From the NCBI GenBank assembly GCA_958370325.1, contig CATXJW010000001.1, forward strand, positions 1 to 64,000: a stretch of DNA of 64,000 nt, in the 5' to 3' direction. Of this stretch, positions 23,770-33,578 are shown piece after piece. Position numbers and translations under genes: made by a program. The DNA is from an uncultured Collinsella sp. (GTDB lineage Bacteria; Actinomycetota; Coriobacteriia; Coriobacteriales; Coriobacteriaceae). Under the pieces are notes generated by a model, which made no database searches, had not been told where the DNA came from, and saw nothing but the letters and a program-made list of their open reading frames with translations. Every line of letters starts with the position of its first letter. The first letter of the stretch is position 1.

Positions 23770-25281
23770 TTAGTAGCTATCGTACGAATAGTCGGTAGAA
23801 TCGGTGGGCGTCTGGCCGTCAGTTGCGGTATCGGCGCCATCCGTGGACTGGGCATCGGTGCCGTCGGTGGTGTCGGTACCATCGGTGGTGTCGGCACCAT
23901 CAGAACTTTCACCATTCTCGGAATCAGTCGTCTCCTTCTTGGGAACGGTGATCGTCACACGCGCTACGCCCGAGGTCTTGGTATCGTAACGGACCTTTTC
24001 GCCGTTCTTGGTAACGGTGACATCGGAAGGCTTGGACGTGGTGATCTCGATCGAGGACTCGGGCGTGTACTCCTGCTCAAAGGGGCCAGTCGCCTGGGCA
24101 CCATAGACCGACTTACCGTCGACCTTGACCTCAATCCAGGCGGTCTTTCCCTTGGCAACGGAGACCTTGACCTTCGTTACCTCGTTCTCTTCCTTTTTAG
24201 CCGTCGTCTTGGTGGCATCCGAATCGGTCGACTCATCCGTCGCCTCATCGGTGTCTTCGTCCTCGTCGACCGTTTCGGTCTTCTTAGAAGACTTCTTGGT
24301 CGTCGTCTTGGTAGCAGTGGGCGTCTCGGGCGTGGTCTCGGGCGTCGAAGATGCGCAGCCGCGCAGAAGTACCACGATGAGCACGATCAGCAGCAACGCC
24401 ACGGCACCGATACCGGCGTAGACGATACGCGGATCGAGCCCGTTGTATTGAGGAGCACGGGAACCGCCGCGTCCACGACTGGAACTGCTGCGGCCGCCTC
24501 CCTGAGGTATACGACCACGATTGCTATCGGAACGGCCGCGATAGCCACCCTGGCCCTGAAGGCTGCGCTGACCCGAGCGGGGCGCAAGTTCACCGCGGCC
24601 TTGATAGCCACGCTGGCCCGCACGCGGAGCCGAAGAGCGCTGGCCATACGGCTGTGGTTGAGAGCGAAGACGCGGCGTCACCTGCGTGGTATCGGCGTCC
24701 GCATAGCCACTGCGAGAGCGTCCGGTGGAGATACCACGGTGACCGCGATCGGAATAGCCGCCGTCGCCGTAGCCGGCGCGAGGGTCACGCGCCACGCCGC
24801 GGGCAGCGGGAAGTGCACGATCGTCAGGCATAGGCGTACTGCGGAAACGATCGCGCTGAGAACGGATTTCCTCACTGGACCCCGTCTCGGTAATATAGCC
24901 AGCCTGCTGCGGACGCTGACCATAACGCGTTGAGCGACCACCCTGAACCATCAAGAAGCGCCCATTATCCACCGAGGAACGCGAATTGACATAGCCGGCG
25001 GCGTCCTGAAAACGACCGCCCTGCTGCGACGTCTCGCGCTCGTATGCCATCAGCTCGTCAAAGTAGGCATTGACGACCTCGCGTGGATTGAGGCCCAAAA
25101 AGCGAGCATAGCTCGAAATCATGCCCTGCGCATAGCCGCGCGGCGGCATCGAAGCAAAGTTACCGGTCTCGAAAAACTCGATGATCTGCGGCCTGATTTT
25201 GATGGTGTTGGCGACCTGCTGAATGGAAAGGCCCATTCGGCGACGCTGCTCGAGCAGCATGTCACCAAAGCGTGCAGCCAT
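23770..25281 (-). CDS. RodZ-like protein: HTH, transmembrane segment, DUF4115
   Basis: Protein of 503 aa. It has an N-terminal HTH_25 (RFGDMLLEQRRRMGLSIQQVANTIKIRPQIIEFFETG), a long Arg/Gly/Ser-rich low-complexity stretch (about 100-290), one transmembrane segment (GIGAVALLLIVLIVVLLRG), a Thr/Lys/Glu-rich spacer, and a DUF4115-type beta domain (about 370-455). It ends with a repetitive Thr/Asp tail containing TDGTDTTDGTDA. The architecture is that of RodZ, which links MreB to wall synthesis. No mre genes are visible here. Its start overlaps the ftsK stop by 1 bp. Confidence 0.82.
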   Translation of the reverse strand: MAARFGDMLLEQRRRMGLSIQQVANTIKIRPQIIEFFETGNFASMPPRGYAQGMISSYARFLGLNPREVVNAYFDELMAYERETSQQGGRFQDAAGYVNSRSSVDNGRFLMVQGGRSTRYGQRPQQAGYITETGSSEEIRSQRDRFRSTPMPDDRALPAARGVARDPRAGYGDGGYSDRGHRGISTGRSRSGYADADTTQVTPRLRSQPQPYGQRSSAPRAGQRGYQGRGELAPRSGQRSLQGQGGYRGRSDSNRGRIPQGGGRSSSSRGRGGSRAPQYNGLDPRIVYAGIGAVALLLIVLIVVLLRGCASSTPETTPETPTATKTTTKKSSKKTETVDEDEDTDEATDESTDSDATKTTAKKEENEVTKVKVSVAKGKTAWIEVKVDGKSVYGAQATGPFEQEYTPESSIEITTSKPSDVTVTKNGEKVRYDTKTSGVARVTITVPKKETTDSENGESSDGADTTDGTDTTDGTDAQSTDGADTATDGQTPTDSTDYSYDSY

Positions 25282-28052
25282 CAGAATCCTCCAAACTCAC
25301 GATCTTCACGTGCCATCTCGGCGTCGACAGATTCCAGCGCGGCAAGCCCCTCCTCGTCCAACAGGACCTCGCGCGGCTTGGAACCGTCGGGCGGGCCGAC
25401 GACACCCTTTTCTTCCAGCATGTCCATAATACGCCCGGCACGCGCATAGCCAACCTTCAGACGACGTTGCAGGCCAGATGTGGAGCCAAGCTGCGATTCC
25501 ACCACAATATGGGCGGCTTCCCAAATGAGCGGATCATCGTCTTGCGGCTCGGCGACTCCGGTGCGGACAATGCCGCCACCCGCCATGGACATGGAAGCGG
25601 GCGCCACGGCCGACAGGATCTCCTCATGGTAGTCGGGCTCGCTCTGCGACTTGACGAACTCGACAATCTCGTTGATTTCGTCGTCCGAGACAAAGCAGCC
25701 CTGGATACGACGAGGCTTGCCCCAATCAACCTTAGAGAACAGCATATCGCCCAGACCAGTGAGCTTTTCGGCGCCCATCTGGTCGATGATGACGCGCGAG
25801 TCGATGCCCGTAGCGACGTTAAAGGCAATACGGTTGGTGATGTTGGCCTTGATGAGGCCCGTCACCACGTTGGAGCTGGGGCGCTGCGTGGCCACGATAA
25901 GATGAATACCGGCGGCACGGCCCAGCTGTGCAATACGCACGATCGAGGCCTCGACATCCTTACCGGCGACCATCATCAGGTCAGAGAGCTCATCAATGAT
26001 GATGACCAGGTAGGGCATCTTTTGCGGCGGGTTGTCGTAATGCTCAAACTCGCCGGCGGCCTGCTTTTCGTTGTAGGTCGAGATCTTACGCACGTTGAGA
26101 CGCTCGAAGACCTTCAGGCGACGCTCCATCTCGGACACGGCCCATTGCAGAGCGCTCGCGGCCTGCTTAGGCTCGGTCACCACGGGCACATAGAGATGCG
26201 GCAGACCGTTATAGCCCGCAAGCTCGACGCGCTTGGGGTCGACCATAATCAGGCGAACGTCCTCGGGAAGGGCGCGCATGAGCAAGGTCGTGATGATGGA
26301 ATTGATCATCACCGACTTACCAGAACCGGTCGTACCGGCGATCAACAGGTGAGGCATCTTGGCGAGGTCGGCGACGACCGGCGTGCCCTCGGCGTCACGG
26401 CCGATAGCGAGCTCGAGCGGACCGCCCTTCACATAGGGCAGCACGTCGCCCAGATTGACGTTCTGGCGCTTGCGGTTGGGAATCTCGATGCCCACGAGCG
26501 AGGTGCCGGGGATCGGGGCAAAGATACGCACCGACTGGGCAGCGAGCGAAAGCGCAATATCGTCCTCGAGGCTCGAAATCTTGCTCACGCGCTCGCCCTC
26601 GCCAGGTTGCAGCTTAAAGGTCGTCACCGTGGGGCCGGCGATCCAGCCGACCACGCGGGCACTGCGGCCAAACTCAAGCAAGGTGGATTGCAGTGACTCA
26701 GCGGTCTGCTCCAGCTCCTTATCTGAAGACGCGGCGGAAGCCGACTGCGGGTTGGCATGCAGGATTTCGAGCGGCGGAAGCTTGAGGCCGTCCTCTTCTT
26801 CGCCCTCGTTATCTGCGCCGCCGTCCGCTCCCCCATCACGAGCCGCAGCCGATTCGACAGCACTCGTGGCAAGCGCATCGGCAACCTTGGGATGCTTCAG
26901 GAAGTCGGGAATCTGAGGTGCGGCCGAGACGGGATTCACGGCAAACGGCGGCTCGGACTCGTCGATCTTATCGGAGTCGTCTTCCATCGAAAGCTGGCCG
27001 GTTACCTGGTCGCGCTTTGCATGGCGACGCGGCAGCAAAGTTGTCTTTGCGGTCTCAATCGGAGCCTCGTCGTCCTCGTCATCGCCCTCGGTAAGCTCAA
27101 TCTCGCTATCGGACCAAGACGGGTCGGGCTCACTCGTATTGAGCTTAGGCGCAGCCTTGCCCTTCTTGGCATGGCGGCGCGGCAGCAGCGTGGTCTTGGC
27201 CCGCTCGGCCTCCACAGCCTCGGATACGTCGACAAACGGGTCATCGTCCTCGTCGTCATCCAAAACCGGGTCGACATCGCCACCCATGACCGTGGTCACC
27301 GCGGCGTCAGTCCCCTTCTGGCGCAGAATGCTAAGGTGCGGACGGGCGACGCCGGGAACCGACAGGGCCTCTTCATCGCCCCACGGGCTCGCATTGACAT
27401 CGGCACGTCGACGCTCGGCAAAATCTGCCGCACGATCGCGGGCAGAGCGCAGCACGCCGCCCACCGAAAAGCCGATAATGACCAAACCAACGACGACAAG
27501 CCCCAGCAAAACAACCATGGCGATAGGTTTACCCAGGGCGTTTTGCAAGGCACTTGCGATAAAGGCGCCAATGTAGCCACCCGACACGGAAAGGTTCTGC
27601 GGCGTAAACATAAGGTCGCACGAATCGCTCGTGCCCGGCACCATCAGCGAAAGAATGGAGACGACAGCGATAAAGACCACGGCGCCGCCCGCAACAGAGC
27701 GCACGTTGAGCGGCGAGTCCTCACCCAAAAAGAGCGTGGCGGCAAACAGCAAGATGACGATCGGCAGCACGTAGGCGCCCAGGCCAAAACCCAGGTGATA
27801 GAACCCGGCAACAGCAGCCGTCACGGGCGCAGTTGCCGGTGAGATAACGGCAATGAAGGACGCGATCGCCAAAACGGCAATGACCACGCCGGCGATATCG
27901 CGATTGGCCGAAGGCTCGACCAAGGGCTCAAAATCGTCGAAGTCTGCCTCATGGCCCTTATTGGCACGCAGATGGGAACCGGCACCCTTAGCAGATGCCG
28001 GTTGGTTGTTGGCTTTATTGCCTTTGGCGTTTTGTGCAGATCCGCGCGCCAA
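25281..28052 (-). CDS. ftsK: DNA translocase FtsK/SpoIIIE
   Basis: Septal DNA pump of 923 aa. It has a ~55-residue charged N-terminus, four membrane segments (about 55-200), an acidic linker, then the motor with Walker A AGTTGSGKSV, Walker B IIIIDELSDL, and a C-terminal winged-helix gamma domain (STSGLQRRLKVGYARAGRIMDMLEEKGVVG). The linker contains an exact duplication of AKTTLLPRRHAK about 50 residues apart. It is 1 bp after the rnj stop. Confidence 0.95.
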   Translation of the reverse strand: MARGSAQNAKGNKANNQPASAKGAGSHLRANKGHEADFDDFEPLVEPSANRDIAGVVIAVLAIASFIAVISPATAPVTAAVAGFYHLGFGLGAYVLPIVILLFAATLFLGEDSPLNVRSVAGGAVVFIAVVSILSLMVPGTSDSCDLMFTPQNLSVSGGYIGAFIASALQNALGKPIAMVVLLGLVVVGLVIIGFSVGGVLRSARDRAADFAERRRADVNASPWGDEEALSVPGVARPHLSILRQKGTDAAVTTVMGGDVDPVLDDDEDDDPFVDVSEAVEAERAKTTLLPRRHAKKGKAAPKLNTSEPDPSWSDSEIELTEGDDEDDEAPIETAKTTLLPRRHAKRDQVTGQLSMEDDSDKIDESEPPFAVNPVSAAPQIPDFLKHPKVADALATSAVESAAARDGGADGGADNEGEEEDGLKLPPLEILHANPQSASAASSDKELEQTAESLQSTLLEFGRSARVVGWIAGPTVTTFKLQPGEGERVSKISSLEDDIALSLAAQSVRIFAPIPGTSLVGIEIPNRKRQNVNLGDVLPYVKGGPLELAIGRDAEGTPVVADLAKMPHLLIAGTTGSGKSVMINSIITTLLMRALPEDVRLIMVDPKRVELAGYNGLPHLYVPVVTEPKQAASALQWAVSEMERRLKVFERLNVRKISTYNEKQAAGEFEHYDNPPQKMPYLVIIIDELSDLMMVAGKDVEASIVRIAQLGRAAGIHLIVATQRPSSNVVTGLIKANITNRIAFNVATGIDSRVIIDQMGAEKLTGLGDMLFSKVDWGKPRRIQGCFVSDDEINEIVEFVKSQSEPDYHEEILSAVAPASMSMAGGGIVRTGVAEPQDDDPLIWEAAHIVVESQLGSTSGLQRRLKVGYARAGRIMDMLEEKGVVGPPDGSKPREVLLDEEGLAALESVDAEMAREDREFGGF

Positions 28053-28053
28053 A

Positions 28054-29724
28054 CTAAACCTCCATGACGACCGGGATGATCATCGGACGGGTACGCGTAC
28101 GGCTCCAAATGAAGTTGGAGAGCGAATCGCGCACGGCCTTGCGAATGGCATCGGAGCCGCTGCTGGTAAAGCTGAACTTGCCCTTCTCGATCGTCTTCAT
28201 AATGGATGCGGAGGCATCCTCGGAGAACTGGTCGTCGATGGCAAACGAGACGCCGCGACCCGAGAACTCGATAGCCTCGATCTTCTTGTGCTTGAGCGAG
28301 ACGATAGCAACGGCCGTGACCATACCGTCATTGGCGAGCTTCTGGCGATCGCGCAGGACGATGGGGTCGGTATCGCCGATACGCAGGCCGTCGACGTAGA
28401 CGACGCCGGACTCGACGGGCGTACCACGCTTGACGATACCGCCGCGCATCTCGAGCGTGTCACCGTTATCGAGGATAAAGATATGATCGTCCTTGAGACC
28501 CATCTTACGGGCCAGCTGGGCATGGGCGCGCAGATGCACGGCCTCACCGTGAACCGGCATAAAGTACGTGGGCTTGGCCATGGCCATCAGGAGCTTGAGC
28601 TCCTCCTGGCTGCCGTGGCCCGAGACATGGACGAGAGCGCGGTTCTTATCCCACACGTCGCAGCCGAGCTTGGCCAGGCTGTTGACGACCTGCTGGACGG
28701 CCTTCTCGTTGCCAGGAACGGGAGTTGCCGAGAGGATAACGGTATCGCCCTCGTGGATGGAGAGCGTCTTGTGCTCGCCATTGGCCATGCGGGACAGGGC
28801 CGACAGCGGCTCGCCCTGCGAACCAGTGCACATGACGACGATCTTGTCGTCAGGCAGGTTATCGATATCGAAGGCATCGATAATATCGGCATCGTCGATG
28901 TTGAGGTAGCCCAGCTCGCGCGCGACGCGGGTGTTGGTGAGCATGGAACGACCGGTCACAACGACCTTACGGCCGCACTTGCGGGCGGCATCGCAGATCT
29001 GCTGCAGGCGATGAATGTGGCTCGAGAACGACGCGACGAACACGCGACCCGGGGCATTCTTGATGGCGTGCAGCAGGTTGGGACCAACCTCGGCCTCGGA
29101 CTTGGTAAAGCCGGGAACCGTGGCATTGGTGGAGTCGGAAAGCAGCAGGTCGATGCCCTGCTTGGCAAAGCGGCTGATAGCGGCATAGTCGGGCGTGACG
29201 CCGTCGATGGGCGTCTGGTCGAGCTTAAAGTCGCCGGTGTGCATAACGGTGCCTTGATTGGTGCGGATGAACACGCCCAGAGCGCCCGGGATGGAGTGCG
29301 TCATCGAGAAAAAGTCGAGCGAGATGCCGCCGAGGTTGACATGGCTGCCGCCCTTGACCTCGCGGAACTTGGGCGCGCGGATGCGGAACTCGGAGAGCTT
29401 GCCCTCGATAAAACCGAGCGTCAACTTGCTCGAGAAGATGGGCACCTTGTTGTTGAGGTCCTGCAGCAGGTACGGAAGCGACCCAGTGTGGTCCTCGTGG
29501 CCGTGGGTGACGATGATACCGCGGAGCTTCTCCTCGTTCTCCAGAACATAGGTGTAGTCGGGAAGCACCAGATCGATACCGGGCTGGGAGTCATCCGGAA
29601 ACATGAGGCCGGCGTCGACGAGCACCATGTCGTCGCCGCACTCGAAGACCGTCATGTTCTTGCCGATGCCGTCAAGGCCGCCAAGCGGAATGATCTTCAA
29701 GGGAGATGATTTTTTAGCTGCCAT
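28054..29724 (-). CDS. rnj: ribonuclease J
   Basis: Metallo-beta-lactamase/beta-CASP RNase of 556 aa with 5'-3' exo- and endonuclease activities. The metal motif is H74-x-H76-x-D78-H79 (THGHEDH), followed by HTGDFKLD and GSQGEPLSAL of the beta-CASP region, and a C-terminal dimer domain. ATG 29724 has AAAGGAAACC-type purines upstream. It follows pnp after a terminator and a 275-bp gap that should contain its promoter, though I see no convincing hexamers. Confidence 0.95.
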   Translation of the reverse strand: MAAKKSSPLKIIPLGGLDGIGKNMTVFECGDDMVLVDAGLMFPDDSQPGIDLVLPDYTYVLENEEKLRGIIVTHGHEDHTGSLPYLLQDLNNKVPIFSSKLTLGFIEGKLSEFRIRAPKFREVKGGSHVNLGGISLDFFSMTHSIPGALGVFIRTNQGTVMHTGDFKLDQTPIDGVTPDYAAISRFAKQGIDLLLSDSTNATVPGFTKSEAEVGPNLLHAIKNAPGRVFVASFSSHIHRLQQICDAARKCGRKVVVTGRSMLTNTRVARELGYLNIDDADIIDAFDIDNLPDDKIVVMCTGSQGEPLSALSRMANGEHKTLSIHEGDTVILSATPVPGNEKAVQQVVNSLAKLGCDVWDKNRALVHVSGHGSQEELKLLMAMAKPTYFMPVHGEAVHLRAHAQLARKMGLKDDHIFILDNGDTLEMRGGIVKRGTPVESGVVYVDGLRIGDTDPIVLRDRQKLANDGMVTAVAIVSLKHKKIEAIEFSGRGVSFAIDDQFSEDASASIMKTIEKGKFSFTSSGSDAIRKAVRDSLSNFIWSRTRTRPMIIPVVMEV

Positions 29725-29945
29725 AGGTTAGTGTGGTTTCCTTTCTTCGAAACGGGTCTGGAACAACCGACGGGGCGCTTCTGGCAAACCGACCGCCGGG
29801 AACGTACAAACATGCATCACAGAGTCGATGCAGTAACCACAGTATGATAACCATTTGCACAACAACAGACCACCCATGCATCAAAGCCCCATCTGAACCG
29901 ATCTATCCCGCCGGTCTTGGCCCAGCGGACCCCGCCAGGAATAGC

Positions 29946-29976
29946 AAAAGGGCGACCCCTGTCCGGAGTCGCCCTT
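29946..29976 (-). terminator. pnp terminator
   Basis: On the minus strand AAGGGCGAC pairs with GTCGCCCTT and runs into TTTTGCT (stem arms at 29968-29976 and 29948-29956). It lies 24 bp after the pnp stop codon. Confidence 0.8.
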
Positions 29977-29999
29977 GTTGAGCTGCTTATGTACGGCTG

Positions 30000-32246
30000 T
30001 TACTCAGCGTCGTGGTGACGGCGGGGCTTGCGGCCTCCGTTGTCGCCGGGACGGCGCGGACGGTCGCTGCGCTCGGAGCGCTCGCGGCGCGGACGCTCAC
30101 GGCGCTGGAAGTGCTCGCCGTCGCCCTCGGAGGTACCCTCGGCACGAGCCGGGGCCTCGGGCTTGTCAAGACGATCGAGCGAGATCTTGCCACGATCGTC
30201 GACCTCGATGACGACGACCTTGACCTCGTCGCCCACGTTGAGGACGTCCTCGACCTTCTCCACGCGGCCCTTGGCGACGCGGGAGATGTGCAGCAGGCCG
30301 TCCTTACCGGGCAGCAGGTTGACGAAGGCGCCGAAGGGCTGGATGGAGACCACACGACCGGTGTACTCCTCGCCCGGCTCGGGAACCTTGATGATGAGCT
30401 TGATGCGCTCGACGGCCTGGTCCACGGACTCGCCGGTGCCGCCGACAAAGACGGTGCCGTCCTCCTGGATGTCGACCGAAGCGCCGGTCTCATCCTGGAT
30501 GCCGCGGATGACCTTACCGCCGGAACCGATGACGTCGCGGATCTTGTCGGTCGGGACCTGGATGGAGACGATGCGCGGAGCGGTGCTGCGCGTGGTGTGG
30601 CGCGGCTCGGGGATCACATCGAGCATCTTCTGAAGGATGAAGGCGCGACCCTCCTTGGCCTGCTGCAGGGCGCGGGCCAGGATGTCGAAGGTAAGGCCGG
30701 TGGCTTTGTTGTCCATCTGCAGAGCGGTAATGCCCTCGGTGGTGCCGGTGACCTTAAAGTCCATGTCGCCAAGGAAGTCCTCGAGACCCTGGATGTCGGA
30801 GAGGACCACGGTCTTGCCCTCCTCCTGGATCAGGCCCATGGCGATACCGGAGACCGGGCGCTTAATGGGCACGCCGCCGTCCATAAGGGCGAGCGTGGAG
30901 CCGCAGGTCGAAGCCATCGAAGAGGAGCCGTTGGACTCCATGACCTCGGAGACGACGCGGATGGCGTAGGGGAACTCGTTCTCGTCGGGGAGCACCGGAA
31001 GCAGGGCGCGCTCGGCCAGGTTGCCGTGGCCGATCTCGCGGCGCTTGGGGCTGCCCATGCGGCCGGTCTCGCCGGTGCAGAACGGCGGGAAGTTGTAGTG
31101 GTGCATGTAGCGCTTGCCCTCGGTGGGCTCGATGGTATCCAGACGCTGGCCCTCGTTGAGCATACCGAGCGACAGGACGGAAAGCACCTGGGTCTGGCCA
31201 CGCTGGAACAGACCGGAGCCGTGAACGAGCGGCAGGTAGTTATCCTTCACCATGATGGGGCGAATCTCATCGGCGGCACGGCCGTCGACGCGCTCGCCGG
31301 TCTCGACGACCATGGTGCGCATAGCCTTCTTCTCGAGCTTCTTGAGCGCCACGGGAATCTCGCGCTCCCAAGCGGACTGCTCTTCCTCGGTGAACTCGGC
31401 ACGGATGGACTCCTTTAGAGCCTCGACCTTGCTGATACGGGAGAGCTTGTCGGCGTCGCGAAGGGCGGCTGCCATCTCGTCGTAGTGGGCGAAGATGCGC
31501 TCCTGGACCTCCTCGACGGGCTGGTCGAGCGGGTACTCCTTCTTGACGATAGCGCCGTTGACTTGCTCCCACTCGGCGACAAACTCGTCCTGAGCCTGGC
31601 AGAAGGCAGCAAGGGCCTCCTGGCCAAACTTCATGGCGGCGAGCATGTCGTCCTCGGAGATCTCCTCGGCGCCGGCCTCGACCATCGAGATGAAGTCGGC
31701 AGAGCCGCCAAGCTCCAGGTCCAGATCGGAGTTCTCGCGCTCCTCATAGGTGGGGTTAACGATAAACTCGCCGGTCTCCACGTTGCGGCCGATGCGCACG
31801 CAGGCAAGCGGGCCCTCGAAGGGCACGCCGCCGAGCGTCATGGCCAGGGAAGCACCCATGACGTTGATGACGTCAAAGGGGTTGACCTGGTCGGCGACGA
31901 GCGAGGTAGCGACGATGTGCACCTCGTTGCGGAAGCCGTCCGGGAAGCTCGGGCGAATCGGACGGTCGATCATGCGCGCGGTGAGCGTGGCCTTCTCGCT
32001 GGGACGGCCCTCACGCTTGAGGTAACCACCCGGGATGCGGCCGGCTGCGTACATCTTCTCGTTGAAGTCGACGGTCAGCGGGAAAAAGTCGTAGTTCTTG
32101 CGCTCCTTGGAGACGACCACGGTGTCGAGCATCGTGGTGTCGCCCTGCTTGACCAGGCAGGCGCCGGTGGCCTGCTTGGCAAGCTCGCCCGACTCAAAGG
32201 TGTAGGTCTTGCCGTAAAGCTCAAAGGTCTTGGATACGAGTGTCAT
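30000..32246 (-). CDS. pnp: polyribonucleotide nucleotidyltransferase
   Basis: Phosphorolytic 3'-5' exoribonuclease of 748 aa. It has two RNase PH domains joined by a helical domain, then KH (VIGSGGKVIRGIQDETGASVDI) and S1 (GEEYTGRVVSIQPFGAFVNLLPGKDGLLHIS) domains. After S1 a ~50-residue Arg/Asp-rich tail (RRERPRRERSERSDRPRR) resembles RNA-binding tails of degradosome proteins. ATG 32246 follows AAAGGAG. It follows rpsO, the conserved rpsO-pnp order, separated by a terminator and a leader with several hairpins. Confidence 0.96.
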   Translation of the reverse strand: MTLVSKTFELYGKTYTFESGELAKQATGACLVKQGDTTMLDTVVVSKERKNYDFFPLTVDFNEKMYAAGRIPGGYLKREGRPSEKATLTARMIDRPIRPSFPDGFRNEVHIVATSLVADQVNPFDVINVMGASLAMTLGGVPFEGPLACVRIGRNVETGEFIVNPTYEERENSDLDLELGGSADFISMVEAGAEEISEDDMLAAMKFGQEALAAFCQAQDEFVAEWEQVNGAIVKKEYPLDQPVEEVQERIFAHYDEMAAALRDADKLSRISKVEALKESIRAEFTEEEQSAWEREIPVALKKLEKKAMRTMVVETGERVDGRAADEIRPIMVKDNYLPLVHGSGLFQRGQTQVLSVLSLGMLNEGQRLDTIEPTEGKRYMHHYNFPPFCTGETGRMGSPKRREIGHGNLAERALLPVLPDENEFPYAIRVVSEVMESNGSSSMASTCGSTLALMDGGVPIKRPVSGIAMGLIQEEGKTVVLSDIQGLEDFLGDMDFKVTGTTEGITALQMDNKATGLTFDILARALQQAKEGRAFILQKMLDVIPEPRHTTRSTAPRIVSIQVPTDKIRDVIGSGGKVIRGIQDETGASVDIQEDGTVFVGGTGESVDQAVERIKLIIKVPEPGEEYTGRVVSIQPFGAFVNLLPGKDGLLHISRVAKGRVEKVEDVLNVGDEVKVVVIEVDDRGKISLDRLDKPEAPARAEGTSEGDGEHFQRRERPRRERSERSDRPRRPGDNGGRKPRRHHDAE

Positions 32247-32349
32247 TGTTCTCCTTTACCCCGCAGGCCCCTTGCCTGCAGGCTCCTCATGTGACGCGGG
32301 CCCCCTGCCCCCGCCACGCTTCAGAGCGTGATTGTTCACGCCCTTACAC
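32247..32349 (-). promoter_or_regulatory. structured pnp leader
   Basis: Between the rpsO terminator and pnp the RNA can form CACGCT/AGCGTG (about 32318-32332) and GCAGGC/GCCTGC (about 32265-32281) hairpins. In E. coli a pnp leader stem is processed for autocontrol. A similar role here is only a suggestion. Confidence 0.35.
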
Positions 32350-32381
32350 AAAAAGAGCGCCCCGCTGCGCAGGACGCTCTT
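32350..32381 (-). terminator. rpsO terminator
   Basis: On the minus strand AAGAGCG (32375-32381) pairs with CGCTCTT (32353-32359) across a GC-rich loop and continues as TTTTTGTG. It lies 16 bp after the rpsO stop. Confidence 0.8.
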
Positions 32382-32396
32382 AGCATGTACAAATCC

Positions 32397-32675
32397 TTAC
32401 TGGATGTTGTCGCGGATGCCCAGAGCCTTGATGAGCTCACGGTACTCGACGATGTCGTTCTTCTTGATGTAGGAGAGAAGACGACGACGACGGCCGACGA
32501 GCATGAGCAGGCCACGACGAGTGTGGAAGTCCTTCTGGTGGGACTTCATGTGCTCGGTCAGCTCCTTGATGCGCTCGGTCAGGATGGCGACCTGAACCTT
32601 GGGGTTGCCGGTGTCGACCGGGGTGTTACCGAACTGAGCAGTCAGCTCTGCCTTGCGCTCTTTGGAAACAGTCAT
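32397..32675 (-). CDS. rpsO: 30S ribosomal protein S15
   Basis: Small-subunit protein of 92 aa binding 16S rRNA helices 20-22. It has the typical TGNPKVQVAILTERI, HQKDFHTRRGLLMLVGRRRRLLSYIKK and C-terminal LGIRDN. Start 32675 follows AAAGGTGAAACA; the longer frame is rejected because it runs through the leader. The leader has a 16-nt perfect palindrome, GTCGCCCGCGGGCGAC (32696-32711), which could fold near the start and take part in S15 autoregulation. Confidence 0.97.
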   Translation of the reverse strand: MTVSKERKAELTAQFGNTPVDTGNPKVQVAILTERIKELTEHMKSHQKDFHTRRGLLMLVGRRRRLLSYIKKNDIVEYRELIKALGIRDNIQ

Positions 32676-32813
32676 TGTTTCACCTTTCGTTTCTTGTCGC
32701 CCGCGGGCGACGCTATTCGCCTCGGACTGGGAAGCCGCCGGTGGAGCGAGCATCCAAGGTCGAGGTACCAACAGGTCGGTATGTTACCACAAGCAGTCCG
32801 CGCATGCGCATCA

Positions 32814-33563
32814 TCACCGACCCAACATGAATTCCATCGCACGGAGACGTTGATCGGTGTGCGTCGCAGCCCACACGTGCGAAAGCCCCAGCAAAAAGGC
32901 AGCGGTATGGGGGTCGACCCTCTCGGCCATAAGCGCATCGAAGGTCATGGACATGAGAGCTCGCAGCCATGCGACCTCACCGGTCGACACCAGCTCGGCA
33001 CCCGGAACGCTCGACGCGCACGACCCGCACATGAGACCGCCCGCCTGGGGCGAAAAATACGACAACATGGGGTCTCCGCACAGCACGCAGGCCGAAAAAT
33101 CGGGTCGGTAGCCAACGTGGGACAGCAGCTTAAAGACATATGCCGCCACAAGTAGATCCATATGCGCCGCGTCGAGCCCGCTGCCAACCAAGGCAAGCGC
33201 TCGCTGCGTGATGGCAAAGGTAAACGGGTCCTCGGCGTCCTCGAACGAGCACGCGCGCGCGACCTCGGCGATCGCGCTTGCGGCGCATGTCATCTCGTAA
33301 TCGGGAGCAGCGCCGAGCGGCGCCTCCATAAGCTCGGCCTGGGAAACCACGTCGAGCGACCGTCCATGCGCAAGCAGCAGATCAACGGTACAGAACATCT
33401 CGCAGCGCGCAGCCAGGCGTCCGCCGGGTTTGCGGGCGCCCTTTGCCACGGCACGAACCTGCCGACCCCGCTCGTCAAGCATCGTCAGGATCAGGTCGGT
33501 CTCTTTGAGCTTCGTCTTATCGAGCACGAGCACTTTCGTGCGATATGTACGAGAACCTGCCAT
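32814..33563 (-). CDS. recO: DNA repair protein RecO
   Basis: Recombination mediator of 249 aa that loads RecA in gap repair. It has an N-terminal OB-fold (TYRTKVLVLDKTKLKETDLILTML, GARKPGGRLA), a helical domain, and a four-cysteine zinc site CVLCG...CGSC. The frame ends 138 bp before rpsO and starts 15 bp after era, the common era-recO order. Confidence 0.94.
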   Translation of the reverse strand: MAGSRTYRTKVLVLDKTKLKETDLILTMLDERGRQVRAVAKGARKPGGRLAARCEMFCTVDLLLAHGRSLDVVSQAELMEAPLGAAPDYEMTCAASAIAEVARACSFEDAEDPFTFAITQRALALVGSGLDAAHMDLLVAAYVFKLLSHVGYRPDFSACVLCGDPMLSYFSPQAGGLMCGSCASSVPGAELVSTGEVAWLRALMSMTFDALMAERVDPHTAAFLLGLSHVWAATHTDQRLRAMEFMLGR

Positions 33564-33578
33564 TCGCGCCGCGTGCCC

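Noticed and set aside
27853..29709. 618-codon plus-strand open frame across rnj
   Set aside because: Antisense of RNase J, explained by GC-rich codon bias.
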